This document shows, in pieces, positions 22,244 through 30,180 of a stretch of 49,579 nt of DNA. Source of the DNA: an uncultured Eubacterium sp. Lineage in GTDB: Bacteria > Bacillota > Clostridia > Lachnospirales > Lachnospiraceae. Every line of letters starts with the position of its first letter. The stretch's first letter is position 1. The notes beneath the pieces are model-generated. The model was given only the letters and a program-made list of their open reading frames with translations, was not told where the DNA came from and searched no databases. Where the stretch lies: positions 1 through 49,579 of the forward strand of contig NZ_CAKRAS010000018.1 of the NCBI RefSeq assembly GCF_934295145.1, written 5' to 3'. Both the position numbers and the translations under genes were made by a program.

Positions 22244-23137
22244 TCATCGCGTATTGCGATACTCCCGTGGGGTACATCCCATAATTGATTTGAATGTTTT
22301 TGTAAAATAGCTTGGACTGGAAAATCCACAACTGTTACAGATATCAATGATACTCTGCTCCCCGGAATCCAGCATTTGACAGGCTTTCTCAATCCGATAA
22401 TGGATCAGATACTGGATCGGAGACTGGCGGATGATATTGCGGAAGGAACGTTGTACTTCCCGTTCGCAGATATTGGCAGTCTGCGCCAGCTGTTTCAGAG
22501 AAATAGATTCGGTATAGTTAGCTTGAATATACCGGATCATTTTTTTGATATGCAGCATTTCCTGAGAAGTTTCATCCCGACTGTGGGAGCCAAGCTCTGT
22601 CCGGTTTTGCGCTAACAGAAGAAAAATCCGGGATAATTTTTCACGGATATAAAATTCATAGCCAAACGGCTTTTCACGGGCAGATTCTGTAGCATCGGAA
22701 ATCAGATCAATGATCTCTTTTTCCCAGGGAACCGCAGGTGTCAGGTGTATGTAGGGCAGGGAAATACTGGATGTCGCAATGGGAGCCATGTATTTTTGCC
22801 AAAAGACGGTATACTTGGATCCATAGATCAGACGTCCGTGAAAAACAAGGTCTTCTTTGTAAAAGTCTTTCGTGGACTTAGTGGTTTCCTGGGAATGCAG
22901 GGTTCCGGTATTGATAAAAACGGCATCTCCGGCGTGCAGTGTCAGATGGTCGGTTCCCACAGATAACGGGCAGGAGCCGCTTCGGACAATGGATAATTCA
23001 TATTCTTCATGCCAGTGCCAGCGGATATCGTGGGTATTGGCATCAGTATAGTATGCAGCACAGGGAAAGGAAGTATCGCCGTGGGCACGGTTTTCCCAAA
23101 ATTCATCCTGAACCGAGATTGTTATAGTATTTTTCAT
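22244..23137 (-). CDS. AraC-family transcriptional regulator with cupin sensor domain
   Basis: The 297-aa protein has an N-terminal cupin-like ligand domain (RWHWHEEYELSIV, LHAGDAVFINTGTLH) and a C-terminal pair of helix-turn-helix units (ISLKQLAQTANICEREVQRS and IIDICNSCGFSSPSYFTKTF, ending in the family signature GCTPREYR). The start is ATG 23137 because GGAGAT is 6 nt upstream; a TTG four codons earlier is less likely. It diverges from the MATE exporter gene 143 nt away and probably controls it in response to a small effector. A TTGAAATTGTTTCAA palindrome at 23237-23251 in the shared gap is a possible binding site. Confidence 0.9.
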   Translation of the reverse strand: MKNTITISVQDEFWENRAHGDTSFPCAAYYTDANTHDIRWHWHEEYELSIVRSGSCPLSVGTDHLTLHAGDAVFINTGTLHSQETTKSTKDFYKEDLVFHGRLIYGSKYTVFWQKYMAPIATSSISLPYIHLTPAVPWEKEIIDLISDATESAREKPFGYEFYIREKLSRIFLLLAQNRTELGSHSRDETSQEMLHIKKMIRYIQANYTESISLKQLAQTANICEREVQRSFRNIIRQSPIQYLIHYRIEKACQMLDSGEQSIIDICNSCGFSSPSYFTKTFKSIMGCTPREYRNTR

Positions 23138-23236
23138 AATTATCTCCAAATGAATATAAAAAAGTCGCTTTTGTTATATTTTATGTCAGTTCTGTTATGG
23201 ATGCAAGAGGATATTTGCTATAGTATATAGTGAGTT

Positions 23237-23251
23237 TTGAAATTGTTTCAA
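23237..23251. promoter_or_regulatory. Palindrome upstream of the MATE gene, possible AraC-type operator
   Basis: TTGAAA-TTG-TTTCAA is a perfect 6-3-6 inverted repeat located 28 nt before the MATE start codon and in the gap shared with the AraC gene. No convincing -35/-10 pair was seen for the MATE gene, consistent with activator dependence. Binding is inferred. Confidence 0.35.
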
Positions 23252-23279
23252 CATAGAGCGATTTGAGGAGGAGTATATT

Positions 23280-24599
23280 ATGACAAAGGACATGACTTCG
23301 GGTTCTACCCTGAAACACATAATAAATTTTGCAGTTCCGCTGTGTCTTGGTATGCTGTTTCAGCAGCTGTACAGTATGGTGGATACGATGATCGTTGGAA
23401 AGGTACTCGGTGTACAGCCGCTGGCAGGTGTTGGAGCTACAGGTTCTTTGAATTTTATGATCATTTGGTTCTGCATCGGTATATGCAACGGTTTTTCAAT
23501 TCCAATCGCCCAGGCCTTTGGCGCGAATAAAGAGGTGGATCTGCGCAGATATGTGACAAACAGCACCTGGCTGTGTGTTTTTTTCAGTATTGTGATCACA
23601 TTTTTTGTGTCAATTTTCACGAGAAATATGCTGGTACTTCTTCGGACACCGGAGGATATTTTCGAGTATGCGTATATTTACATACTGATCATCTTCTTGG
23701 GAATCCCATGCACGTTTTTGTATAATTTCCTGGCAGGTGTGGCGAGAGCTCTTGGTGATTCCAAGACACCGCTGATGTTTCTGATTTTATCCTCTGTGGT
23801 AAATATTGCACTGGATTTTGTGCTGATGATCCCAATCCCTCTGGGCGTGGCAGGAGCAGCAATCGCAACGGTAATTTCACAGGGCATTTCCGGTGTGATC
23901 TGTCTGTTTTATATGAAGAAAAAATTCCCGATTCTGAAAGCAACCAGAGATGAGTGGCGGCTTCGTAAAAGTTATGCGATGCGTTTATGCGGTATCGGAA
24001 TCCCGATGGGGCTGCAATATTCTATTACTGCAATTGGTACACTGGTAATTACAGCGGCTGTTAATGTGCTTGGCTCTGTAGCTGTGGCAGGAGTGACAGC
24101 AGCGCAGAAGATCAACAATCTGATCACATGTCCGCTGGAATCCTTGGGACAGACCATGGCACCTTTTGTTGGGCAGAATATTGGCGCTGGTAAAAAGGAA
24201 CGGGTCAGTGATGGACTGAAAAAGGCATCAATCTGCGGATTTGTCTGGTCCGGAATCTGTATTCCGCTTGTATTGCTGCTGGGAAGACCAATGACAATGC
24301 TGTTCCTGAGTGAGCCGAATCCGGAAGTAGTAGAGTATTCTTTTCTGTATCTGCTTGTCGGCACGCTAGGATATTGTCTGCTGACATTGGTAGGAACTGT
24401 GCGTTTTTCCATCCAGGGTATGGGATTTTCCAGTTTTGCTATGACTGCGGGAGTGCTTGAGATGATCGCGCGAACCATTGCGGGTATTGCACTGGCGCCG
24501 ACCATTGGATTTATGGGAATCTGTCTCGCAAATGTGCTGGCATGGATTTTTGCAGATGCGTTTCTGATACCGGCATTCCGGCATTGTATCAAAAAGTAG
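23280..24599 (+). CDS. MATE-family multidrug/cation exporter
   Basis: The 439-aa protein has twelve predicted helices and typical MATE segments: FAVPLCLGMLFQQLYSMVDT near the start, VGATGSLNF, PLMFLILSSVVNIALD, and the second-half LGQTMAPFVGQNIGAG. Such transporters expel drugs, dyes or metabolites using Na+ or H+ gradients. A strong GAGGAGG site precedes ATG 23280. It faces the AraC regulator, suggesting induced expression. Substrate not predictable. Confidence 0.92.
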   Translation: MTKDMTSGSTLKHIINFAVPLCLGMLFQQLYSMVDTMIVGKVLGVQPLAGVGATGSLNFMIIWFCIGICNGFSIPIAQAFGANKEVDLRRYVTNSTWLCVFFSIVITFFVSIFTRNMLVLLRTPEDIFEYAYIYILIIFLGIPCTFLYNFLAGVARALGDSKTPLMFLILSSVVNIALDFVLMIPIPLGVAGAAIATVISQGISGVICLFYMKKKFPILKATRDEWRLRKSYAMRLCGIGIPMGLQYSITAIGTLVITAAVNVLGSVAVAGVTAAQKINNLITCPLESLGQTMAPFVGQNIGAGKKERVSDGLKKASICGFVWSGICIPLVLLLGRPMTMLFLSEPNPEVVEYSFLYLLVGTLGYCLLTLVGTVRFSIQGMGFSSFAMTAGVLEMIARTIAGIALAPTIGFMGICLANVLAWIFADAFLIPAFRHCIKK

Positions 24600-24635
24600 G
24601 GATACAGGAATAAAAATAGAAATACAGAAATTAAG

Positions 24636-24674
24636 AAAGCCGAAACATAGGAAAAATCCTGTGCTTCGGCTTTT
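24636..24674. terminator. Bidirectional terminator between MATE and xpt genes
   Basis: AAAGCCGAA (24636-24644) pairs with TTCGGCTTT (24665-24673); the interior AGGA-AAAA-TCCT extends the hairpin. T residues follow on both strands. It serves two convergent genes. Confidence 0.88.
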
Positions 24675-24701
24675 CGATTGCTATTGAAACAAATCAGTTG
24701 A

Positions 24702-25283
24702 TTATGCTTCTTCTGGAATGAATTCAATATGGTTCTCTGCAAGTTTGGAAATTCTTGCGAGAGAGTATACATGGATTCCCTGCTCAGTCAGTTTGTCACG
24801 ACCCGGCTGGAATGATTTCTCGATGAGGATTCCAAGACCGGCAACTGTAGCATGAGCTTTTCTTAACAGGCGGATTGCCCCGGTAGCGGCTTCACCGTTC
24901 GCAAGGAAATCGTCAATGATCAGAACGTGATCTGTCTCATCAATCTGTTCGGCGGAAAGGGTCAGTTCATAGCTTGTTCCTTTTGTAAAGGAAGTAACCA
25001 TTGTCTGATACAGATTTTTGTTCAGAACTTTGGATGGCTGTTTTTTCAGAATAACCATCGGGATTCCCATCTCAATCGCGGTAGTAAGGGCAGGAGCAAT
25101 ACCTGAGCTTTCAATGGTAACAATTTTTGTGATTCCCTGACCTGCGAAATGTGCGGCGAAATCTTTGCCGATTTCTTTCATAAGGAACGGGTCTACCTTG
25201 TGGTTGATAAAACTGTCTACCTTTAAAATATCTTCATTAACGGCAATGCCGTCTGTCTTAATCTTTTCTTCCAGTAACTGCAT
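24702..25283 (-). CDS. xpt: Xanthine phosphoribosyltransferase
   Basis: The 193-aa enzyme converts xanthine and PRPP to XMP for purine salvage in the cytoplasm. The PRPP-binding motif VLIIDDFLANGEAATG is present, as are the N-terminal VDSFINHKVDPFLM and the TIESSGIAPA loop that mark Xpt rather than hypoxanthine enzymes. A GGAGGAAT site precedes the ATG. In Bacillus xpt is controlled by a purine riboswitch; the short leader here (about 50 nt) shows none. It is monocistronic. Confidence 0.95.
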   Translation of the reverse strand: MQLLEEKIKTDGIAVNEDILKVDSFINHKVDPFLMKEIGKDFAAHFAGQGITKIVTIESSGIAPALTTAIEMGIPMVILKKQPSKVLNKNLYQTMVTSFTKGTSYELTLSAEQIDETDHVLIIDDFLANGEAATGAIRLLRKAHATVAGLGILIEKSFQPGRDKLTEQGIHVYSLARISKLAENHIEFIPEEA

Positions 25284-25337
25284 GATATTCCTCCACTATG
25301 TTTTCACCGAATAATACGGTTAATATAATTTGCAATT

Positions 25338-25346
25338 ATTATAGCA
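25338..25346 (-). promoter_or_regulatory. Extended -10 promoter of xpt
   Basis: On the minus strand TGCTATAAT is a perfect extended -10, with the start about 47 nt upstream of the xpt ATG. The -35 region is poor. A small ACCG/CGGT hairpin is the only structure in the leader. Confidence 0.55.
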
Positions 25347-25421
25347 CATATTTTTTACATTAAAAAGCCTATTACGAAAAATTTCTTTACAGAAAAATTC
25401 AGTTGTGAAATAATAGGGCTC

Positions 25422-25901
25422 ATGAACATAACAATTTATACTGTAGGAAGAATCAAGGAAAAATTTTACCGTCAGGCCATTGAGGAATATGAAAAACGTC
25501 TGAGCCGGTACTGTAAACTGAAAATTGTGGAAGTGGCGGATGAGAAAACGCCGGATCATGCCAGTGAGTTACAAAATCAGCAGATCAAGGAAAAGGAAGG
25601 AGAACGTCTGCTGAAACAGATGAAGGATGGCAGTTTTATTATTGCGCTGGCCATTCAGGGCAAAAAGATGGATTCGGTCGCTTTTTCAGAAAAAATAGAT
25701 GCACTGGGACTTCACGGAGTTAGTGATATCGGTTTTGTCATCGGGGGGTCTCTGGGACTTTCGGATGCAGTTTTGAACCGGGCAGATATGCTGCTGAGTT
25801 TTTCGGATATGACATTTCCGCATCAGCTGATGCGTGTGATCCTTCTGGAACAGGTGTACCGGGCATACCGGATCAGCTGCAAGGAGCCATATCATAAATA
25901 A
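25422..25901 (+). CDS. rlmH: 23S rRNA (pseudouridine-1915-N3)-methyltransferase
   Basis: RlmH is a SPOUT methyltransferase acting on 23S rRNA helix 69 in assembled ribosomes. The 159-aa length is exact for the family, and the SAM-binding knot segment FVIGGSLGLSD together with the C-terminal LSFSDMTFPHQLMRVILLEQ and YRISCKEPYHK are all present. Upstream, CCTATTA and TAATAGG (7-bp inverted repeat about 36 nt apart) frame an A/T-rich leader. The ribosome binding site is weak (AGGG). Confidence 0.97.
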   Translation: MNITIYTVGRIKEKFYRQAIEEYEKRLSRYCKLKIVEVADEKTPDHASELQNQQIKEKEGERLLKQMKDGSFIIALAIQGKKMDSVAFSEKIDALGLHGVSDIGFVIGGSLGLSDAVLNRADMLLSFSDMTFPHQLMRVILLEQVYRAYRISCKEPYHK

Positions 25902-25924
25902 AAAGGGTTATAGTAAATCGGAAG

Positions 25925-25952
25925 TTATAAGGAAACAGCTTTTTCATATATT
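25925..25952 (+). promoter_or_regulatory. Candidate sporulation sigma-E-type promoter before yqfC
   Basis: TTATAAG (25925-25931) and CATATATT (25945-25952) with a 13-bp gap resemble the mother-cell sigma-E pattern (ATA-type -35, CATAnnnT -10). The start would fall almost on the yqfC ATG (25959), leaving no room for a ribosome binding site, and none is seen, so either the message is leaderless or the match is by chance. Confidence 0.35.
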
Positions 25953-25958
25953 GGTTGT

Positions 25959-26237
25959 ATGAAGAGAAAAAGCAAAACAGTGGCTGATCAGATGACAAAG
26001 CGCCTGGAACTGCCTAAGGATTTGATGTTTGGGGCAGCAATTATTACCGTGACCGGCAGAAGTGACTTAATGGTGGAAAATTATAAGGGCATTTTGGAAT
26101 ACCGTCAGGATAAGATCCGGCTTTCCCTGAAACAGGGACAGGTGGAAATTACAGGGGAACAGTTAAAAATCGAATATTACACCAGTGAAGATATGCGAAT
26201 CACAGGAAGAATCGACCGAGTGGAATATGGCATGTGA
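25959..26237 (+). CDS. yqfC: Sporulation protein YqfC
   Basis: The 92-aa protein matches YqfC: LELPKDLMFGAAIITVTGRSD, then a strand-rich core (MVENYKGILEY, IRLSLKQGQVEITGEQLKI) ending in ITGRIDRVEYGM. In Bacillus, yqfC and yqfD are mother-cell sporulation genes. No ribosome binding site precedes ATG 25959; Met12 (25992) is an alternative. yqfD begins 10 nt after its stop. Confidence 0.88.
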   Translation: MKRKSKTVADQMTKRLELPKDLMFGAAIITVTGRSDLMVENYKGILEYRQDKIRLSLKQGQVEITGEQLKIEYYTSEDMRITGRIDRVEYGM

Positions 26238-26247
26238 GGAGACGCGT

Positions 26248-27507
26248 ATGGTGTTGAAAGTGATCAAATTTTTTCGGGGTTATCTGTATGTATGCCTGAC
26301 GGGATATTCACCGGAGCGTTTTTTTAATCTTTGTGGAAATGCGGGAATCGTTCTGTGGAATATTGAACCGGATGGTGAGGGCTACCATTTTTGCATCAGT
26401 CTGCAGGCTTTCCGCAGGCTGCGCCCGATGCTGCGAAAAAGCGGAACCCGGATCCGGATCGAGAAACGGGTCGGACTGCCTTTTTTAAGGTTTCGTTACC
26501 GGCATCACCGATTTTTTCTGGTGGGGCTGGCTGCATTGTTTGTGGTGCTTTTTTCCATGTCGCGTTTTATCTGGATGGTGGATGTCTCCGGAAACAGCCG
26601 TTATTCGACGCAGGTGCTGACAGATTATCTGCAGCAGGAAGGCATTGGATACGGTACGCCAAAAAGCGGTATCGACTGCGAAGAGACAGAATTGATGTTG
26701 CGGGATCATTTCCCGGATATTATCTGGGTATCTGTCCGTATGGCTGGAACCAGGCTGTATCTGGAAGTGCAGGAACAGCTTCTGGGAGCTGAGGCAAAGC
26801 AGGAGGATTCCCAGACAGATGGCACAGATCTGCTGGCGGATGTGTCCGGAACCGTGGATTCTATCGTAGTGCGCCGGGGGACACCTCTGGTGCAGAAAGG
26901 TGACACGGTGGAGAAAGGAACGCCACTGGTTAGCGGAATGCTGGAATTGCAGGATGACAGCGGAGAAACGACAGGGTATGAGTATTGTAATGCGGATGCA
27001 GATGTGTATATTCGCATGACGATTCCCTTTGAAATAACGTTTCCACTGGAAAAAACGGTGTATCAAAAGACCGGAAAACGCAGATTTGGCATTGTTTTCG
27101 TACTGGGAAACTGTCAGATTTCTTTTTTTGACCGCCAGACAAAAGGATTTCTTGTGCGCAGCAGTTATCAGTATCCATGCATCGGGAAGGATTTTTATCT
27201 GCCGGTACAGGTGATCTTGAGGGAAAAGAAATCTTATACTGTGGAAAAAGTTCCTTACAGCAAAACGGAGACCAAAGCGCTGGCGGAAGAGAAACTTACA
27301 GACTATTGTAAGAAATTGGAAGAAAAAGGTATTCAAATATCAGGGAAAAGTGGTATGATAAAAAGGACTGACACGGAAAATTCCGTGCAGGGGTCTCTAA
27401 ATGTTGTTGTGAAGGCAACCAGGCGGATAGAGACGGAAAAGATGATGAGACAGGAAGGAACAGGCACATATGGAATTGACACAACAGATGTTGGACATTC
27501 CGATTGA
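26248..27507 (+). CDS. yqfD: Sporulation protein YqfD
   Basis: The start is ATG 26248 after TGAGGAGA. The 419-aa protein has a cytoplasmic N-terminal domain (about 1-88), one membrane helix near 90-108 and an extracytoplasmic domain resembling POTRA/stage IV proteins (YSTQVLTDYLQQEGIGYGTP and following). YqfD is conserved in endospore formers and needed for efficient sporulation. Its last 38 bases overlap phoH, implying coupled expression with phoH and ybeY. Confidence 0.9.
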   Translation: MVLKVIKFFRGYLYVCLTGYSPERFFNLCGNAGIVLWNIEPDGEGYHFCISLQAFRRLRPMLRKSGTRIRIEKRVGLPFLRFRYRHHRFFLVGLAALFVVLFSMSRFIWMVDVSGNSRYSTQVLTDYLQQEGIGYGTPKSGIDCEETELMLRDHFPDIIWVSVRMAGTRLYLEVQEQLLGAEAKQEDSQTDGTDLLADVSGTVDSIVVRRGTPLVQKGDTVEKGTPLVSGMLELQDDSGETTGYEYCNADADVYIRMTIPFEITFPLEKTVYQKTGKRRFGIVFVLGNCQISFFDRQTKGFLVRSSYQYPCIGKDFYLPVQVILREKKSYTVEKVPYSKTETKALAEEKLTDYCKKLEEKGIQISGKSGMIKRTDTENSVQGSLNVVVKATRRIETEKMMRQEGTGTYGIDTTDVGHSD

Positions 27508-28492
27508 ACACATGTCAAATGTATTCGGAAAGTTCGATGCCTGGTTAAAACAGATTGAAAAATATCTGCAGGTTACGATGGTAGTACGTGATGGCAGCTT
27601 AAAGATCATGGGAAATGACAGCAATGTGGAGAAAGCATGCGCAGTCATGAACGAATTGATCGGGATGTCAAAGCGCGGAAATGATATTACAGAACAGACG
27701 GTAACATATGCACTTGAAATGTGTGGATGTACAAAAAACCATCCGCTTCTGGAGGCAGACAGCGAGATTATCTGTCATACCGTGCAGGGAAAACCGGTAA
27801 AACCAAAGACACTGGGACAAAAGGATTATGTGGATAAGATCCGCAATAAGATGATCGTATTTGGAATCGGTCCTGCGGGAACCGGTAAAACCTATCTGGC
27901 GATGGCGATGGCGATCACGGCTTTTAAAAATGAAGAGGTAAGCAGGATCATCCTGACACGCCCAGCCATTGAGGCGGGAGAAAAGCTCGGATTTTTGCCC
28001 GGTGATCTGCAGAGCAAGATCGATCCGTACCTGCGTCCTTTGTATGATGCACTGTATCAGATCATGGGAGCTGAGAGTTTTATCAAAAATCAGGAAAAAG
28101 GTTTGATCGAAGTGGCACCGTTAGCATATATGCGTGGACGTACACTGGACAATGCCTTTATCATTCTGGATGAGGCTCAGAATACGACACCGGCGCAGAT
28201 GAAGATGTTTCTGACACGAATTGGATTTGGATCAAAAGTTGTCGTTACCGGTGACGCATCCCAGAAAGATTTGGCTCCGGGAGCAAAATCCGGTCTGGAT
28301 GTAGCTATGAAAGTGTTAAAAAATGTGGACGATATTGCTTTTTGCAAACTGACCAGTCAGGATGTCGTGCGTCACCCTCTGGTACAGAAGATTGTAAAAG
28401 CATACGATGAATATGAGAGTGCACAGCTGAAAAAAGAACGCTCCGCGCGTTCCGGTAAGAAAGAAAGCAGAGGAAGACGAAATGACAATTAA
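27470..28492 (+). CDS. PhoH-family ATPase/RNA-associated protein
   Basis: The 340-aa protein has a small N-terminal KH-like region and a PhoH P-loop domain: Walker A GPAGTGKT (134-141), Walker B FIILDEAQNT, sensor motif VVVTGDASQKDL, and a basic C-terminal tail. It is a cytoplasmic ATPase linked to RNA metabolism; in Firmicutes it stands next to ybeY as here, with an 11-nt overlap. Exact substrate unknown. It starts within yqfD (38-nt overlap), with AGGAAGGA upstream. Confidence 0.93.
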   Translation: MELTQQMLDIPIEHMSNVFGKFDAWLKQIEKYLQVTMVVRDGSLKIMGNDSNVEKACAVMNELIGMSKRGNDITEQTVTYALEMCGCTKNHPLLEADSEIICHTVQGKPVKPKTLGQKDYVDKIRNKMIVFGIGPAGTGKTYLAMAMAITAFKNEEVSRIILTRPAIEAGEKLGFLPGDLQSKIDPYLRPLYDALYQIMGAESFIKNQEKGLIEVAPLAYMRGRTLDNAFIILDEAQNTTPAQMKMFLTRIGFGSKVVVTGDASQKDLAPGAKSGLDVAMKVLKNVDDIAFCKLTSQDVVRHPLVQKIVKAYDEYESAQLKKERSARSGKKESRGRRNDN

Positions 28493-28979
28493 TATTATCT
28501 GTGAGACGACACCGGGTTTTTCTTTTCATTATAAAAAGCTGGCGGAGAGCGTGATTGAACATTCTCTGGATACGGAAGGATTTCCTTATGAGGCGGAAGT
28601 AAATCTGACGCTGGTGGATGAGGAACGGATCCATGAGATCAATCTGGATATGAGACAGATTGATGCACCGACAGATGTGCTGTCATTTCCAATGATCGCA
28701 TATGAATACCCAGCTGATTTCGACGGTGTGGATGACCAGTTGGATGACTGTGTCAACCCGGATACGGGCGAGGTACTTCTGGGAGATATCGTGATCTGTG
28801 TACCGCGGGTATATCAGCAGGCAGAGGAGTACGGACACAGTGTAAAACGTGAATACGCATTTTTGATCACCCACAGCATGCTTCATCTGATGGGATATGA
28901 TCATATGGTTCCGGAAGAAGCCGAACTGATGGAGGCACATCAGAGAAAAATCCTGGATACCATGGGAATTACAAGATAA
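28482..28979 (+). CDS. ybeY: rRNA maturation endoribonuclease YbeY
   Basis: YbeY is a zinc endoribonuclease for 16S rRNA 3' maturation and ribosome quality control. The 165-aa protein has the zinc motif H131-x3-H135-x5-H141 (THSMLHLMGYDHM), plus DVLSFPM and LGDIVIC signatures. An insertion of about 15 acidic residues follows DVLSFPM, as in many clostridial versions. It overlaps phoH by 11 nt. Confidence 0.96.
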   Translation: MTINIICETTPGFSFHYKKLAESVIEHSLDTEGFPYEAEVNLTLVDEERIHEINLDMRQIDAPTDVLSFPMIAYEYPADFDGVDDQLDDCVNPDTGEVLLGDIVICVPRVYQQAEEYGHSVKREYAFLITHSMLHLMGYDHMVPEEAELMEAHQRKILDTMGITR

Positions 28980-29013
28980 AAAGGGGTCATTAAGAAAAAA
29001 GGAGAGTAAATTT

Positions 29014-30129
29014 ATGAAAAAAGCACTTGCTATGTTACTGGTTGGGGTGTTATCCTTATCAATGCTGACTGCATGCGGAAAAAAAGAAACGACACCGGAA
29101 TTGTCACAGCCGGTGGAGGAAACATCCGTAAGCGAAGCAGAACCTGAGGTTCAGGAACCGGCGGTGCCAGAAGGAATGGCACGCAGTTACCTGACAGGAG
29201 AATGGATCGACGAGACAATAGCAGCGCAGCGTCCGTTTGCGGTAATGCTTGGTAATACAAAGATTGCCACACCGCAGTATGGAATTACAGATGCGGATAT
29301 TATTTATGAAGCTGCAGTGGAAGGACAGGAGACACGTCTGATGGCGATTTTTCAGGATTATGCAAATCTGGAAAAAGTCATGTCCATTCGAAGCTGCCGC
29401 CATTATTATGTGCACTGGGCACTGGAATTTGACGCTATTTATGCACATTATGGTCAGGCAAAATATGCCGTTGATCTTCTGAATGAAGATTACGTTGACA
29501 ATCTGAGCGGATTAGACGGTGGTGTGGAGAAAGTCATGTATCACCGCGATTCTAATCGAAAAGCTCCACACAATGCCTATACAGACGGAGAGGGAATCGT
29601 GGCAGGTATTGCCTACAAGGGATATCGCACACAGCATGAGGCAGATTATACCGGTCATTATCAGTTTGTAGAAGATGACAATACACCGCTTTATCTGGAC
29701 AATGGACAGGCGGCTGCTGTGGTGGAACCGGGATATCTTGTAAACAAACCGTGGTTTGTCTATGACAGTACAACCGGGCTGTACAAACGTTTCCAGAACG
29801 GGGAAGCTCAGACAGATGGAAATAACGGCAAACAGGTGGAAGTAAAGAACATCATCATCCAGATCTGCGGATGGAACAGAATGAGCAGTGAGGATGAATA
29901 TCTGAATATGGAGACCATGGCGGGCGGTTCCGGGTATTATGTTACAAATGGTGCCGCGGTTCCAATTACATGGAAAAAAGATTCTCTGCAGTCTCCGACG
30001 AGATATTATGATGAGAGCGGATCTGAGATCCGATTAAATCAGGGAAAAACATGGGTATGTGTGACCGAGGATACCTATGCAGATAAGATCGCTTTTTATG
30101 CAAGCGAAGAAGAGTATGCAAACAGATAA
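29014..30129 (+). CDS. DUF3048 (YerB-like) lipoprotein
   Basis: The 371-aa protein starts with a type II signal peptide and lipobox LTAC (Cys21), then a Glu/Pro-rich spacer and a DUF3048 domain: RPFAVMLGNTKIATPQYGI, YEAAVEGQETRLMAIFQDY, RSCRHYYVHWALEFDAIYAHYG. It is anchored outside the membrane. YerB homologues in Bacillus have no settled role. It has a good GGAGAG site and stands alone between ybeY and the flippase gene. Confidence 0.9.
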   Translation: MKKALAMLLVGVLSLSMLTACGKKETTPELSQPVEETSVSEAEPEVQEPAVPEGMARSYLTGEWIDETIAAQRPFAVMLGNTKIATPQYGITDADIIYEAAVEGQETRLMAIFQDYANLEKVMSIRSCRHYYVHWALEFDAIYAHYGQAKYAVDLLNEDYVDNLSGLDGGVEKVMYHRDSNRKAPHNAYTDGEGIVAGIAYKGYRTQHEADYTGHYQFVEDDNTPLYLDNGQAAAVVEPGYLVNKPWFVYDSTTGLYKRFQNGEAQTDGNNGKQVEVKNIIIQICGWNRMSSEDEYLNMETMAGGSGYYVTNGAAVPITWKKDSLQSPTRYYDESGSEIRLNQGKTWVCVTEDTYADKIAFYASEEEYANR

Positions 30130-30149
30130 GCTGCTCAGACAATGCTGCG

Positions 30150-30169
30150 TTTTCCTGAAAGCAGGAAAA
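30150..30169 (+). other. Perfect hairpin in front of the flippase gene
   Basis: TTTTCCTG (30150-30157) and CAGGAAAA (30162-30169) close an AAAG tetraloop. There is no T tail. It ends directly before the GAGGTT ribosome binding site of the next gene and may insulate or regulate its translation, or be a weak terminator for DUF3048. Confidence 0.45.
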
Positions 30170-30180
30170 GAGGTTATTAT

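Noticed and set aside
23972..24772. Minus-strand frame covering the MATE gene end and the xpt end
   Set aside because: It runs across a clear terminator and two well-supported genes, without ribosome binding site or domain.
25284..25421. Purine riboswitch upstream of xpt
   Set aside because: The promoter is about 60 nt before the ATG, the leader has only a tiny ACCG/CGGT hairpin, and no three-way junction with conserved loops is visible.
26485..27336. Long minus-strand open frame inside yqfD (about 283 codons)
   Set aside because: Antisense to yqfD, no family features, composition typical of a shadow frame.
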